Source: Nitrososphaerota archaeon
Lineage (GTDB): Archaea > Thermoproteota > Nitrososphaeria > Nitrososphaerales > Nitrosopumilaceae
Assembly: GCA_021323705.1 (NCBI GenBank)
Contig: JAJPKL010000029.1
Coordinates: 1-64,000, forward strand
DNA length: 64,000 bases
Direction: 5' to 3'
The position numbers were made by a program, and so were the translations under genes. Under the pieces are notes generated by a model. It did no database searches. It had not been told where the DNA came from and saw nothing but the letters and a program-made list of their open reading frames with translations. Below are positions 27,178-35,629 of this stretch, in pieces. Position 1 is the stretch's first letter. Each line of letters starts with the position of its first letter.

Positions 27178-28004
27178 CACCAAAAACTGAGAAAAATATA
27201 CTGGGGAACAGTGTTGAGACGGTTAAAGATCTAAGTGAACATGCCTCACCTAATTTCAGAGGTAGTATCACATTTAATCCTGAACTCATTAATGACAGAT
27301 ATGAAGCACTCTTAGAATCATGCCCGACAAATGCACTTGCAAAAGTCAGAGAGAATGAACGAACTATTATTTCAGTAGACCATGGAAAATGTATCGCATG
27401 CGGTTATTGTAAAGACGTGGAACCAAAACTAGTTAAAATTCAAAGTAAATCTGCACTACCAGTCAAAACAAAAACGAATCTAGTTGAATATTCCAACCCT
27501 CAACCTGTGATGCAATCCGGAAAACCCTATGAGGAAATAGGAAATGAGCTTAGCGAAAAAATCAAAAAATTATTTGGGCGTTCGCTTGCAATACGGGAAG
27601 TTGATGCGGGATCATGCAACGGCTGTGAAATTGAAATTACTGCCCTCAATAATCCGATCTATGACATTGAGAGATTTGGAATTCATTTTGTAGCCTCGCC
27701 GCGACACGCTGACATCCTGCTCGTGACAGGACCTGCATCAAGAAATATGGAAATTGCCTTGTTGAGAACCTATGAGGCAACACCTACTCCTAAAATTGTG
27801 ATTGCAGTAGGGGCTTGTGCTTGCAGTGGTGGTATATTTGGTGATACCTATGCAACAACGGGAGGAATTGACAAAGTTGTACCTGTTGATGTCTACATTC
27901 CGGGATGTCCTCCAAGGCCAGAGGTATTGCTTCAAGGATTACTATTGGCAGTCAACAGATTAAAACCAGAACAAATTGCCAAGTCAAAACAAGAATTAAA
28001 CTAA
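27174..28004 (+). CDS. Ehr small subunit, HyfI/NuoB-like with fused N-terminal half-ferredoxin domain
   Basis: Residues 1-110 carry a ferredoxin-like part with Cys50 (ESCPTNAL) and Cys73/76/79 (GKCIACGYCK), enough for one [4Fe-4S] cluster. The other cluster's ligands are missing. Residues 135-276 form the NuoB/HyfI domain with Cys148 and Cys151 (GSCNGCEIE), Cys215 (GACACSGG) and Cys245 (GCPPRPE), fitting a proximal [4Fe-4S] cluster as in hydrogenases. The fusion appears to replace a separate HyfH/NuoI gene, which is absent here. It is the last gene of the operon, overlapping the large subunit gene (ATGA). Confidence 0.88.
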   Translation: MTPKTEKNILGNSVETVKDLSEHASPNFRGSITFNPELINDRYEALLESCPTNALAKVRENERTIISVDHGKCIACGYCKDVEPKLVKIQSKSALPVKTKTNLVEYSNPQPVMQSGKPYEEIGNELSEKIKKLFGRSLAIREVDAGSCNGCEIEITALNNPIYDIERFGIHFVASPRHADILLVTGPASRNMEIALLRTYEATPTPKIVIAVGACACSGGIFGDTYATTGGIDKVVPVDVYIPGCPPRPEVLLQGLLLAVNRLKPEQIAKSKQELN

Positions 28005-28047
28005 TTTCAAAGATCTCTTTTTGCTATCTTTGATTCAAATCTCATGA

Positions 28048-29061
28048 CTAGCTTTGGAGGTACACATCTCCAACTAACAGTCTCTGTATCTTTCCTTTAC
28101 TTGAAACCAATAATGCCCCATCATCATCTATTCCCACTGCTTTTCCTGTCATCATTCCAGTCGTGGTTGATATTTTGACATTTTTTCCAATAGTTGAAGA
28201 TCTCTTTTCCCATTCTTTTTTGATGCCATGCAGATTGTTTGCAATTACATTATTGTATAGCCGCTCAAGCTCCTCTAAAAATGACTGGAGAAAGACTGTC
28301 GAGTCCTCATTTGACTTTTCGCCTACAAGTGTAGTTACACCATAATTTTTGGAACCCTTGATGCCTTTGGATATGGTACTGGGTTTGATTCTAAAGTTTA
28401 TCCCGATTCCAATTACGAGGTAATCTATCTTGTTTGACTCAATTGAGGCATCTACCAGTATTCCTGCAATCTTTTTGTTGTTTAGTGTTACATCGTTTGG
28501 CCACCTGAGCTCAGGTTTTAGTTTCAATTTTTTTTCTATTGCGATAGCAAGGGCAAGTGCAGTAAGCATTGGAAAGAGAGACGTTTGTGACACTTCGAAA
28601 TTTGGTTTTAAAAGTATTGATAGCCATATGCCGCCTCTTGGTGAGATCCACCTTCTATCCTGTCTTCCTCTGCCATGTGTTTGGCGGCTCGCTATGACAA
28701 TGGAGCCATTCTCATATGGCCTTGATGCTAACTTTAACGCAAAATTCTGTGTAGAATCAATCGTATCAAAATAGTATATCTTTCTCCCGATGGTCTCAGT
28801 CTGCAATCCGTCTGAGACCTCCCATGGTAACATCAGGCCGGTCTTGGCAATCATCTTGTAGCCCAAGTTTTGTCTTGAGCTTATTTTGTATCCAAGAGAC
28901 TTGAGTTTCTTTATGTTCTTCCAGACTGCTGCCCTGCTGAACCCAAGAGATCTGCTTATCTCTTCACCTGAGATGTATCCTGACTTGTGGGACTTTAGCA
29001 ATCTGACCACTCTTTCCAAGGTGTCGTCAAACGATGTGAAGGCTTGTCGCATTGCTGTCAA
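28048..29061 (-). CDS. birA: Biotin-protein ligase with N-terminal helix-turn-helix (BirA)
   Basis: Residues 1-75 are a winged helix (ISGEEISRSLGFSRAAVWKNIKKL). The biotin-ligase domain follows, with THGRGRQDRRW (biotinyl-AMP site), SILLKPNF, LRWPNDVTLNNKKIAGILVD and the C-terminal SH3-like segment. It attaches biotin to acyl-CoA carboxylase; in thaumarchaea that is the acetyl/propionyl-CoA carboxylase of the 3HP/4HB cycle. The HTH suggests it may also be a repressor. It converges on the Ehr operon with a 43 bp gap. The start is ATG 29061. Confidence 0.88.
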   Translation of the reverse strand: MTAMRQAFTSFDDTLERVVRLLKSHKSGYISGEEISRSLGFSRAAVWKNIKKLKSLGYKISSRQNLGYKMIAKTGLMLPWEVSDGLQTETIGRKIYYFDTIDSTQNFALKLASRPYENGSIVIASRQTHGRGRQDRRWISPRGGIWLSILLKPNFEVSQTSLFPMLTALALAIAIEKKLKLKPELRWPNDVTLNNKKIAGILVDASIESNKIDYLVIGIGINFRIKPSTISKGIKGSKNYGVTTLVGEKSNEDSTVFLQSFLEELERLYNNVIANNLHGIKKEWEKRSSTIGKNVKISTTTGMMTGKAVGIDDDGALLVSSKGKIQRLLVGDVYLQS

Positions 29062-29078
29062 GTTTTCTTGCGGATTTC

Positions 29079-29741
29079 TTATTCCTCTAGTAACTTTTTG
29101 ATGTGTTCTTCAAGGAGATCATTTTGACCAAACCCAACATCTCTGAGTATTCCTTTTTTGTCAATCAAAATTGTGGAAGGTGTTCCTCGCAGGGCATACT
29201 GCTCAAATGTCTGTGCAGAGTATTCCTTGCTTTTGAGATACTGCTTGACACGCTCTATTATCTCTGCTTTCTGATTTGCACTGTAGGAATCAAATCCAGG
29301 TACATTTGCTTCAATTATCTCGTTTATCTTGTCTTGGCTTATCACACCATTCTCTTTCTTTAAAAGATCCATTCCTACCGGAAAGGGAATTTTGTATGGG
29401 ATCTTTTTTCCTTCCACAAGCTGGCCGTACTGCCCCAGTGCTTTTTGCGTCTCGCCTATTGTCTCCCCATTGGTTAGCAAGAGCTCAAGATTTTCAAGAG
29501 TATTTTTGTCAAAGTCTTCAAACGCGGTTGCCACACCTAGTACCGTGAGACCATCTTTGCGATACTTGTTGTAAATATCAATTGCCTGTGGTATTCCGTA
29601 CAAGAAACATCCCGGGCAGTTTACCTGAAACACTTCAACTAAAACTACATTGTCTTTTTCTTTGTCAATGTTTGTAGGAAGCCCCTGCACCCATTTTGAG
29701 ATCGACAGGTTTGGTGCCTTTGCTCCAACTTTTGCAATCAT
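29079..29741 (-). CDS. Thioredoxin-fold (TlpA/peroxiredoxin-like) protein
   Basis: It has a thioredoxin-like fold with the active-site motif CPGC (EVFQVNCPGCFLYGIPQ), a long insert (residues ~75-175) and the C-terminal RGTPSTILIDKKG cis-Pro region. The cytoplasmic start is either MLMIAKV (29747) or ATG 29741; no signal peptide is visible. It probably acts as a disulfide reductase or in redox repair. It is divergent from the secreted small protein at 29835. Confidence 0.72.
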   Translation of the reverse strand: MIAKVGAKAPNLSISKWVQGLPTNIDKEKDNVVLVEVFQVNCPGCFLYGIPQAIDIYNKYRKDGLTVLGVATAFEDFDKNTLENLELLLTNGETIGETQKALGQYGQLVEGKKIPYKIPFPVGMDLLKKENGVISQDKINEIIEANVPGFDSYSANQKAEIIERVKQYLKSKEYSAQTFEQYALRGTPSTILIDKKGILRDVGFGQNDLLEEHIKKLLEE

Positions 29742-29804
29742 CAGCAAGACTAGTCTTGTTTCTTATGTAACTCTTTGCAAGGCGTCGCAATGTTGTGCGA
29801 AATT

Positions 29805-29814
29805 CTTTTATATG
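29805..29814 (+). promoter_or_regulatory. TATA box of the small secreted protein gene
   Basis: CTTTTATATG is centred 25 bp before ATG 29835, matching a leaderless archaeal promoter. It lies inside a longer in-frame reading from 29775, so it supports the shorter protein. Confidence 0.6.
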
Positions 29815-29834
29815 CGCATCCTTTAGCAAAAAAC

Positions 29835-30212
29835 ATGTCGTCCAAGTTACCGGTAGTACTGTTGTTAACAGCAGTTCTGGTAGCATCTGTTGCAGTATCA
29901 ACTATTCCTGCATCAAATGCATTGATACAGAGAGACTACTCCTACCTAAATGACAACCACTTGACAGTTAGAACAGGAAACACAAAGGTATGTGGAGATC
30001 ACTTGTGCGCACCAGGTGAATGGGATAAATTACAATCACAAATCAACTCTGCCCAGCTTGGTAACAAAACTACAAGTAACGCAACATCCACAACAGCAGC
30101 ACCTACAACTAGCGGCTCATCCACTCTTTGCACAATGGTAAAGGGTGCGCTTGCAGCTGCAAATGCAGATGCTTCTGTAGCAAAGAAAGTATTGTCTGAC
30201 TTAGGTTGCTAA
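29835..30212 (+). CDS. Small secreted protein with Thr/Ser-rich linker
   Basis: A signal peptide occupies the N-terminus (SSKLPVVLLLTAVLVASVAVS, cut near STIPASNA). A mature part has GNTKVCGDHLCAPGEWD, a motif I have seen in several thaumarchaeal surface proteins. A Thr/Ser/Ala linker follows and then a C-terminal domain with two Cys (TLCTMVKG and DLGC). Four cysteines suggest two disulfides. Function unknown. ATG 29835 is chosen on the promoter and signal peptide. Confidence 0.65.
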   Translation: MSSKLPVVLLLTAVLVASVAVSTIPASNALIQRDYSYLNDNHLTVRTGNTKVCGDHLCAPGEWDKLQSQINSAQLGNKTTSNATSTTAAPTTSGSSTLCTMVKGALAAANADASVAKKVLSDLGC

Positions 30213-30264
30213 AGGAATAGTATTTCAAATCTCTTTTTTTAAAATCTATTTATCTAATCGAGAT

Positions 30265-30822
30265 TCAGAAATTAACGTCAAAGCCGCCCATGTCGTGATT
30301 GAAATCGCCATGGCCAAAATCTCCACCGCTGCTGTCATGACCCATATCGTGTCCGCCATCATGTCCCATGTCTGTCGAGCCGGAATCGTACATGTATTGA
30401 TCTGGTATGAAGCTTGCCATTGCAAGCCCCATAAATGACATCATTGATGAAAACATCATCATATCCATTATTCCCATAAACATCATTGCAGGAAACATGG
30501 ACTTTTTGTTTTCCATCTGTTGCTGCAGCTTTTCCTTGTCGCCGTTCTGCCAAAGGGTAACCATCTGATCCCAGTGCTGTTGCAACTCGAACCTTCGCTC
30601 CTCAAGTTCTTTTGTCCCTTTTTCGGTCAACACTAGTTCTTTTTTTGGTCCAAAGAACCCCTTCTTTTCAACCAGATTGATAAAGCCGTTCTTTTCAAGT
30701 CGTTCAAGAAGAGCATTTAGTTCCACATCGTCAATCTTTGTTTTCTTTTTAATCTTGTCAAATTTCTTAGCACCTTGCTGTATTGCACTTAGGACCATGA
30801 CGTCATTTGGAACTTCTTCCAT
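30265..30822 (-). CDS. Winged-helix regulator-like protein with Met-rich membrane-like segment and His/Asp/Gly tail
   Basis: Residues 1-75 look like a winged helix-turn-helix (DKIKKKTKIDDVELNALLER and VLTEKGTKEL). Residues 108-136 are hydrophobic with about 12 Met in 27 residues. The last ~35 residues are a low-complexity tail with five His and many Asp and Gly (MGHDGGHDMGHD). This could bind a metal such as copper or nickel, with the Met-rich part in or on the membrane. It may be a metal-responsive regulator; the metal is unknown. It is divergent from the CoA-binding protein gene. Confidence 0.55.
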   Translation of the reverse strand: MEEVPNDVMVLSAIQQGAKKFDKIKKKTKIDDVELNALLERLEKNGFINLVEKKGFFGPKKELVLTEKGTKELEERRFELQQHWDQMVTLWQNGDKEKLQQQMENKKSMFPAMMFMGIMDMMMFSSMMSFMGLAMASFIPDQYMYDSGSTDMGHDGGHDMGHDSSGGDFGHGDFNHDMGGFDVNF

Positions 30823-30897
30823 GCGATATCATGACACATATGTGCCTATAAATCGTTCTACAAGAATCTATTAAGAGGAATTGCTATACCAAAACTC

Positions 30898-31308
30898 ATG
30901 GAACAAGACCCTCATACAGATGAACAAATAAAGAAAATCTATCAATTCAAAAATATCGCAGTAGTTGGCATGTCAAAAAATCCAGAAAAAGCAGCCCACT
31001 ATGTACCAAAATATCTGGCAGAAAAAGGCTACAACGTTATACCGATAAATCCAACAGCAGATGAGATTTTAGGAAAGAAATGTTTCCACAGTCTTTTGGA
31101 TGTCAAGACACCCGTGGACGTGGTGGATGTATTTAGGCCATCCGACCAAGTAATGCCTGTAATCGAAGAGGCAATAAAGCTGAAACCTCGTGTAATTTGG
31201 CTTCAGGAGGGCATACACAACCCCGAGGCGGAATCGCTTGCAAAAAAAGCAGGAATCGACGTTGTCTTCAACAGGTGCATGCTTGCAGAGCATCAAAGAC
31301 TATTTTAG
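30898..31308 (+). CDS. CoA-binding domain protein (YccU-like)
   Basis: A single Rossmann-type CoA-binding domain of 136 residues: NIAVVGMSKNPEKAAHYVPKYL, then GYNVIPINPT, then PVDVVDVFRP and VIWLQEGIHNPEAE. Proteins of this family bind CoA, often by disulfide linkage. Cys residues are at 'KKCFHSL' and 'NRCMLAEH'. It starts two bases before the next gene (stop 31308, ATG 31311), so they form an operon. Confidence 0.82.
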   Translation: MEQDPHTDEQIKKIYQFKNIAVVGMSKNPEKAAHYVPKYLAEKGYNVIPINPTADEILGKKCFHSLLDVKTPVDVVDVFRPSDQVMPVIEEAIKLKPRVIWLQEGIHNPEAESLAKKAGIDVVFNRCMLAEHQRLF

Positions 31309-31310
31309 AT

Positions 31311-31676
31311 ATGGCAGAAGATCTTGCAAAATTTTGTGATTCTCTGGCAGACCTGATAAAATCATTTGAACAAAAAAATATGGCACTGAAGATGACATCT
31401 GACTTGGATCTGGGCGTGGTCAAGATATATGGAGAGAATACAAGTGCAGTCGCACGAGCAAAGGCAGGACTTGATGAAGTTGCAGAGCTTGCATACGATA
31501 CTGCAGAACATCATCCATACTGGAATCTACTATATGACGGATCACAAATCCTAAAAATTGTCCTGGAAAAGTGGCACGACAATCTAACGGATGACGAACT
31601 CAAAGAAATTCAGTGGTATGCAAACAAGATAAAAGACTCACTTGCAAATGTGTCTCCAAATCACAACCATGAATAA
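31311..31676 (+). CDS. Conserved hypothetical helical protein
   Basis: A 121-residue mostly helical, acidic protein (MAEDLAKFCDSLADLI...). I recognise no family; it ends with a short His-containing tail (SPNHNHE). ATG 31311 follows the CoA-binding gene by two bases and is preferred to the out-of-context start at 31197, which overlaps that gene. The likely operon suggests a shared function, which is unknown. Confidence 0.55.
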   Translation: MAEDLAKFCDSLADLIKSFEQKNMALKMTSDLDLGVVKIYGENTSAVARAKAGLDEVAELAYDTAEHHPYWNLLYDGSQILKIVLEKWHDNLTDDELKEIQWYANKIKDSLANVSPNHNHE

Positions 31677-31734
31677 CTTGACAGGATCAATAATTTACAA
31701 CAGAGATAAATAGCAAGGAGGGTGAGATGAGTTC

Positions 31735-32952
31735 ATGCCAATTAAGATTGGCCTTATTGGTAAGACAAATACTGGAAAAACAACATTTTTCAACGCCGCC
31801 ACCTTGGGAGGAGGCGAGATCTCCACTTATCCATTTACTACAAAAAAGCCCGAGCGCGGAACTGGCAACGCCATAACGCCATGCGTTCATGCAGAATTCA
31901 GTGTACAAGACAATCCTCAAAATTCCAAATGCGTAGACGGATGGAGATTCATACCAATTGAGCTCATCGACCTTCCAGGTCTCATAAAGGGAGCGTGGGC
32001 AGGAAAAGGGCTTGGTAACCAATTCCTCTCAGTTGCCACCCAGTCTGATGCACTGCTTCACGTAGTTGACGTCTCGGGGAGTGTGGACGCAGCGGGTAGG
32101 ATAACTGAGGTTGGCCAAGGCGACCCAATTGCTGACGTCTCAGACATTGAAGAAGAATTGATAATGTGGTATCAGAAACTCTTGGAGGGCAACAGGGATA
32201 AAATATCAAAACTTGTCAACTCTGAGACAGATCCTGTAGTTGCCATCACTGACGTATTTCGTGGAATTGGGGTAAAGGATGGCCATGTAAAAGAGGCTCT
32301 CAAAGTAACAGGACTTGAAGGCAAACACTTTGATAATTTTGACATGGGAGACAGCAAAAAATTTGCAGCGCATCTGCGAAAGATATCCAAGCCTACACTA
32401 ATAGTCGCAAACAAGATAGACCTTCCAGGCGCTGACAAGAACTTTGATAGACTGCGCGAAAAATACGTGGATACTATAATAATTCCAGCCAGTGCCGACA
32501 GTGAACTCTCGCTGAGGCGTGCCGAACAAAAGGGACTCATAAAATATGTCCCGGGTTCAGAACAGTTTGAGATACTTCACAAAGAAAAACTCGCCAAAAA
32601 ACAACTTGAGGCTCTGGAATTTATCACAAAAGGCATACTTGGAGAATACATGAGGACCGGTGTTCAGTTTGCAATAAATGTCACAGTCTTCAAACTGCTA
32701 AAGATGAATTCTGTCTATCCTGTGGCCGACCCTGAAAAACTATCTGATAAAAAGGGACGAATCCTCCCAGACTTGATTTTAATGAAAGACGGGTCCACCA
32801 TCGAAGACCTGGCAAAGGAGATTCATTCCGACCTGACCAAGGGATTGCTATATGCAAAGGATGTTAGATATGGGGTGAGACTTCCGACAAATTACCAACT
32901 TCGAGACCGCGATGTTGTATCGCTTGTCAGCGCACAGACAAAAAAATCCTAA
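31735..32952 (+). CDS. YchF/OBG-family GTPase with C-terminal TGS domain
   Basis: A 405-residue translation-associated GTPase. Motifs are G1 (GKTNTGKTTFFN), G3 (DLPGLIKGAWAGKGLG) and G4 (ANKIDLPG), with the TGS-like domain at the C-terminus (HSDLTKGLLYAKDVRYG, then RDVVSLVSAQ). The sequence has the NKxD form of G4. Its stop overlaps that of the convergent cysS gene (CTAA). Precise function in archaea unknown; likely ribosome-associated. Confidence 0.85.
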   Translation: MPIKIGLIGKTNTGKTTFFNAATLGGGEISTYPFTTKKPERGTGNAITPCVHAEFSVQDNPQNSKCVDGWRFIPIELIDLPGLIKGAWAGKGLGNQFLSVATQSDALLHVVDVSGSVDAAGRITEVGQGDPIADVSDIEEELIMWYQKLLEGNRDKISKLVNSETDPVVAITDVFRGIGVKDGHVKEALKVTGLEGKHFDNFDMGDSKKFAAHLRKISKPTLIVANKIDLPGADKNFDRLREKYVDTIIIPASADSELSLRRAEQKGLIKYVPGSEQFEILHKEKLAKKQLEALEFITKGILGEYMRTGVQFAINVTVFKLLKMNSVYPVADPEKLSDKKGRILPDLILMKDGSTIEDLAKEIHSDLTKGLLYAKDVRYGVRLPTNYQLRDRDVVSLVSAQTKKS

Positions 32953-34352
32953 CCCTCGTCGCCTATTCTTTCCTGCTTCATCCAGAGGGTCTTTTTCTTG
33001 TGATCAATTAATACAACTCCCATTCTTGATATCTCGTCTCTTATTGCATCTGCATCTTGAAATTTTTTCTGGCTTCTCAAAAGATTGCGTCTTTCTATCA
33101 GGCCGTTTATCTTCTTTTTTTCTTCTTCTGTAATTTGCAAAACTTTCAGACCCAAAATGTCAAGCATCCAATCAAGTGCTGGCAAAAGCTGGCTGGAGAT
33201 TGAAGTTACTAGTCGTTCAGATGCGGCAAGTTGGTTTATGACCTTGACAAGCTTGAAAAATGCGTTTGCTGCAAGCGGCGTGTTAAAATCAGAGTTTAGC
33301 GCATCTTCAAACTCTGTTTTTGTCTCCTTTATTGCCTCATCGACAATCTTGGCGTCGTCGTTGCTTGCCTGTCCATTGTCTGATAAGATTAGTTCATAGT
33401 AACAATTTTCCACTTGGCGCCACTTTGTTATTGTCTCTCTTAACAACTCTTCTGAATAGTCGATAGGCTTGGAGTAGTGCCCTGAGAGACAAAAAAGTCT
33501 TATTACGTTTGCGCCCCATTTTTTCAGTACAAAATCCACTGATTTTGTATTCCCAAGAGATTTTGACATCTTCTCACCATTTATTGTGACCATGCCTACA
33601 TGCATCCAAATCTTGGCAAAATTCTTGCCAGAGCATGACTCTGACTGGGCAATCTCATTTTCATGATGGGGAAAGATTAGGTCTCTTCCCCCTCCGTGGA
33701 TCTCAAAGTCTGATCCTAGATACTTTAAGCTCATGGCGGAGCACTCTATGTGCCACCCTGGTCTGCCAGGACCCCATGGGCTCTGCCACACAGGCTCGTC
33801 GCTTGCAAACTTCCACAGCGCAAAATCAAGAGGATCTTTTTTTGTCTCGTCTACCTCTACGCGGGCCCCTGAGATGAGCTCGTCAGTTTTTTTCTTTGAA
33901 AGCTTGCCATAATCATGAAATTTTGACACTGAAAAATAGACTCCATTTTTTGAAACATAGGCAAATTGCTTGTCAATCAAAGTCTTTATCAAATCAATCA
34001 TATCAGAAATGTGTTCTGTTGCTTTTGGATACATATCGGCGCGCTTTACGTGGAGGCTGTCAAATCCTTCAAAATAACTTGCAATGTATTTTGAGCTTAT
34101 CTTATCTGAGGGAACGTTTTCGGCCCTTGCCCTGTTTATTATCTTGTCATCAACATCGGTAAAATTTTGTATGAACTTGACCTTGATTCCTTGATGCTCC
34201 AGAAACCTGCGGAGTGTATCAAAAACTATGATTGTCCTTGCATGTCCTATGTGGCTTTCATCGTACACCGTGACCCCGCATAGGTATATTCTTACGCTGT
34301 TAGATGTGTCAAGTTCCTTTTCAGTTCCTGACAGTGTATCAAAAATCTTCAA
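32949..34352 (-). CDS. cysS: Cysteinyl-tRNA synthetase
   Basis: A class I synthetase of 467 residues. It has the HIGH motif DESHIGHA, the zinc-binding Cys/His residues ([35 protein letters not shown]), and the KMSKS motif ([10 protein letters not shown]). The C-terminal anticodon-binding domain is helical. It starts at ATG 34352. Its stop overlaps the convergent GTPase gene by four bases. Upstream is nadE on the same strand, 11 bp away. Confidence 0.95.
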   Translation of the reverse strand: MKIFDTLSGTEKELDTSNSVRIYLCGVTVYDESHIGHARTIIVFDTLRRFLEHQGIKVKFIQNFTDVDDKIINRARAENVPSDKISSKYIASYFEGFDSLHVKRADMYPKATEHISDMIDLIKTLIDKQFAYVSKNGVYFSVSKFHDYGKLSKKKTDELISGARVEVDETKKDPLDFALWKFASDEPVWQSPWGPGRPGWHIECSAMSLKYLGSDFEIHGGGRDLIFPHHENEIAQSESCSGKNFAKIWMHVGMVTINGEKMSKSLGNTKSVDFVLKKWGANVIRLFCLSGHYSKPIDYSEELLRETITKWRQVENCYYELILSDNGQASNDDAKIVDEAIKETKTEFEDALNSDFNTPLAANAFFKLVKVINQLAASERLVTSISSQLLPALDWMLDILGLKVLQITEEEKKKINGLIERRNLLRSQKKFQDADAIRDEISRMGVVLIDHKKKTLWMKQERIGDEG

Positions 34353-34363
34353 GTACTATCAAC

Positions 34364-35176
34364 TTAGAGGGCGCATACTTTGGGTGTTATTCTTTTGTGC
34401 TCGCTTCTTTTATGCATCTGGTAAATTTTATCCACATTTGATATGGATATGTCTGTGAGTTTTGCAGTCTCTTCAATTGATAGATTCTTGTCAAAGATGC
34501 AATATAGTATGGAATCAACCTCTTCATATGTGAGTCCAATCTCGCCTTCTGCGGTGTGTCCTTCCCACAGGCGAGGACCGCTTGGCTTTGAAATTATGTT
34601 TTGAGGGATTCCAAGAAATTTTGCAAACTCTCGAATTTGTGTCTTGTATAGTGACGCTATAGGTAGAAGGTCTGCTGCACCATCTCCATATTTTGTAAAG
34701 TATCCAATCAGGAACTCACTTTTGTCTCCAGAACCAAGCACAAGGTAGTTCCTTGCATTGGCGTAATAGTACAAGATGTTTGAACGTATCCTAGCACCTA
34801 GGTTTCCAAATGCTAGAGGACTTGGCTCGATATACTTTGAATATTCTTTATGGATGAATCCAATTTCAATTAGCTTGTATTCGAGATGTAAACTGTCAAC
34901 CATCTTTATTGCATCGTCTGTGTCTGATGGCGGAGTAATTTTAGCGCTTGGCATTATCAATGCAAGAGATTTTTCTCTGACAAATTTTGCACAAAGCACA
35001 GCAATTACAGCAGAATCTATGCCGCCACTTAGACCAAATATTACTCCTTGTGATCTGCGTTCTCTTATCTCATCTATCAGAAATGAACCAATCTTTTCTT
35101 GTATCGCATTGAAGTCTTTCTTTGTTATCTCATTTAATATTGCAGGATTCAAGCCCTTGCTAAAGTGATATTGCAT
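34364..35176 (-). CDS. nadE: NH3-dependent NAD+ synthetase
   Basis: Converts deamido-NAD+ to NAD+ with ammonia. The ATP-pyrophosphatase P-loop reads FGLSGGIDSAV. Other markers are VLGSGDKSEFLIGYFTKYGDGAADLLPI and PSGPRLWEGHTAEGEIGL. The glutaminase domain is absent, as usual in short archaeal NadE. It starts at ATG 35176 and lies between the Rieske gene and cysS on the same strand, so the three may be one operon. Confidence 0.92.
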   Translation of the reverse strand: MQYHFSKGLNPAILNEITKKDFNAIQEKIGSFLIDEIRERRSQGVIFGLSGGIDSAVIAVLCAKFVREKSLALIMPSAKITPPSDTDDAIKMVDSLHLEYKLIEIGFIHKEYSKYIEPSPLAFGNLGARIRSNILYYYANARNYLVLGSGDKSEFLIGYFTKYGDGAADLLPIASLYKTQIREFAKFLGIPQNIISKPSGPRLWEGHTAEGEIGLTYEEVDSILYCIFDKNLSIEETAKLTDISISNVDKIYQMHKRSEHKRITPKVCAL

Positions 35177-35191
35177 AATGAATTAAACTTA

Positions 35192-35494
35192 TCACACATC
35201 TAGATAGATGCCGTCATTTTTTAGTTCAACTTTGTATGTCTGAAGTTTTACTCCCTTGATGTAATCGAGCAGCTCTCCTGTCTTGATGTTGTAATGCCAG
35301 AAATGAAGGGGGCATTCTACCACATCGCCTTCAAGCTTGCCTGGAGCAAGTGACCCATCTTGATGTACGCAAATTGAGTCAAGCGCATGATAGCCGTTTT
35401 GGTTGAATATGGCAATTTTTTTGCCGTCCACTACAAACTCTCTTCCTTTTCCCAGAGCAATTGCGTTTTTCTCAGCCACTTTTTTCCATGTCAT
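35192..35494 (-). CDS. Rieske [2Fe-2S] small protein (nitrite reductase NirD/ferredoxin-like)
   Basis: A 100-residue Rieske domain with the CxH...CxxH cluster motif: ICVHQDGSL (Cys-x-His) and ECPLHFWHY (Cys-x-x-His). It resembles the small soluble Rieske ferredoxins. It has no membrane anchor. Likely an electron carrier for an unknown oxygenase or reductase. The start is ATG 35494; it is separated from nadE by 15 bp. Confidence 0.85.
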   Translation of the reverse strand: MTWKKVAEKNAIALGKGREFVVDGKKIAIFNQNGYHALDSICVHQDGSLAPGKLEGDVVECPLHFWHYNIKTGELLDYIKGVKLQTYKVELKNDGIYLDV

Positions 35495-35601
35495 ATTTTT
35501 TTAAACAAAAACCAACCAATATTTAGATTGCCATTTCTTGTATCGGTAAATTCTGCCAGTTTACCTTTATGTCAAACGTAAGGGAGATTTTTTGATAGCA
35601 T

Positions 35602-35607
35602 TTTATA
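35602..35607 (+). promoter_or_regulatory. TATA box of ahcY
   Basis: TTTATA is centred about 26 bp before ATG 35630. This supports ATG 35630 over the upstream TTG 35618 as the real start and predicts a leaderless mRNA. Confidence 0.55.
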
Positions 35608-35629
35608 CCCCTAAACTTTGAAATTTCAT

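Noticed and set aside
20392-28004. A functional group 4 [NiFe] hydrogenase or the respiratory complex I
   Set aside because: The four Ni-binding cysteines are missing, and the NuoCD fusion, HyfE-like subunit and second antiporter-like subunit match Hyf/Ehr and not the thaumarchaeal respiratory complex I gene set.
28005-28047. Sequence resembling a tRNA T-loop (GATTCAAATC)
   Set aside because: Only 43 bp separate the two flanking genes, too little for a tRNA, and no cloverleaf arms are present.
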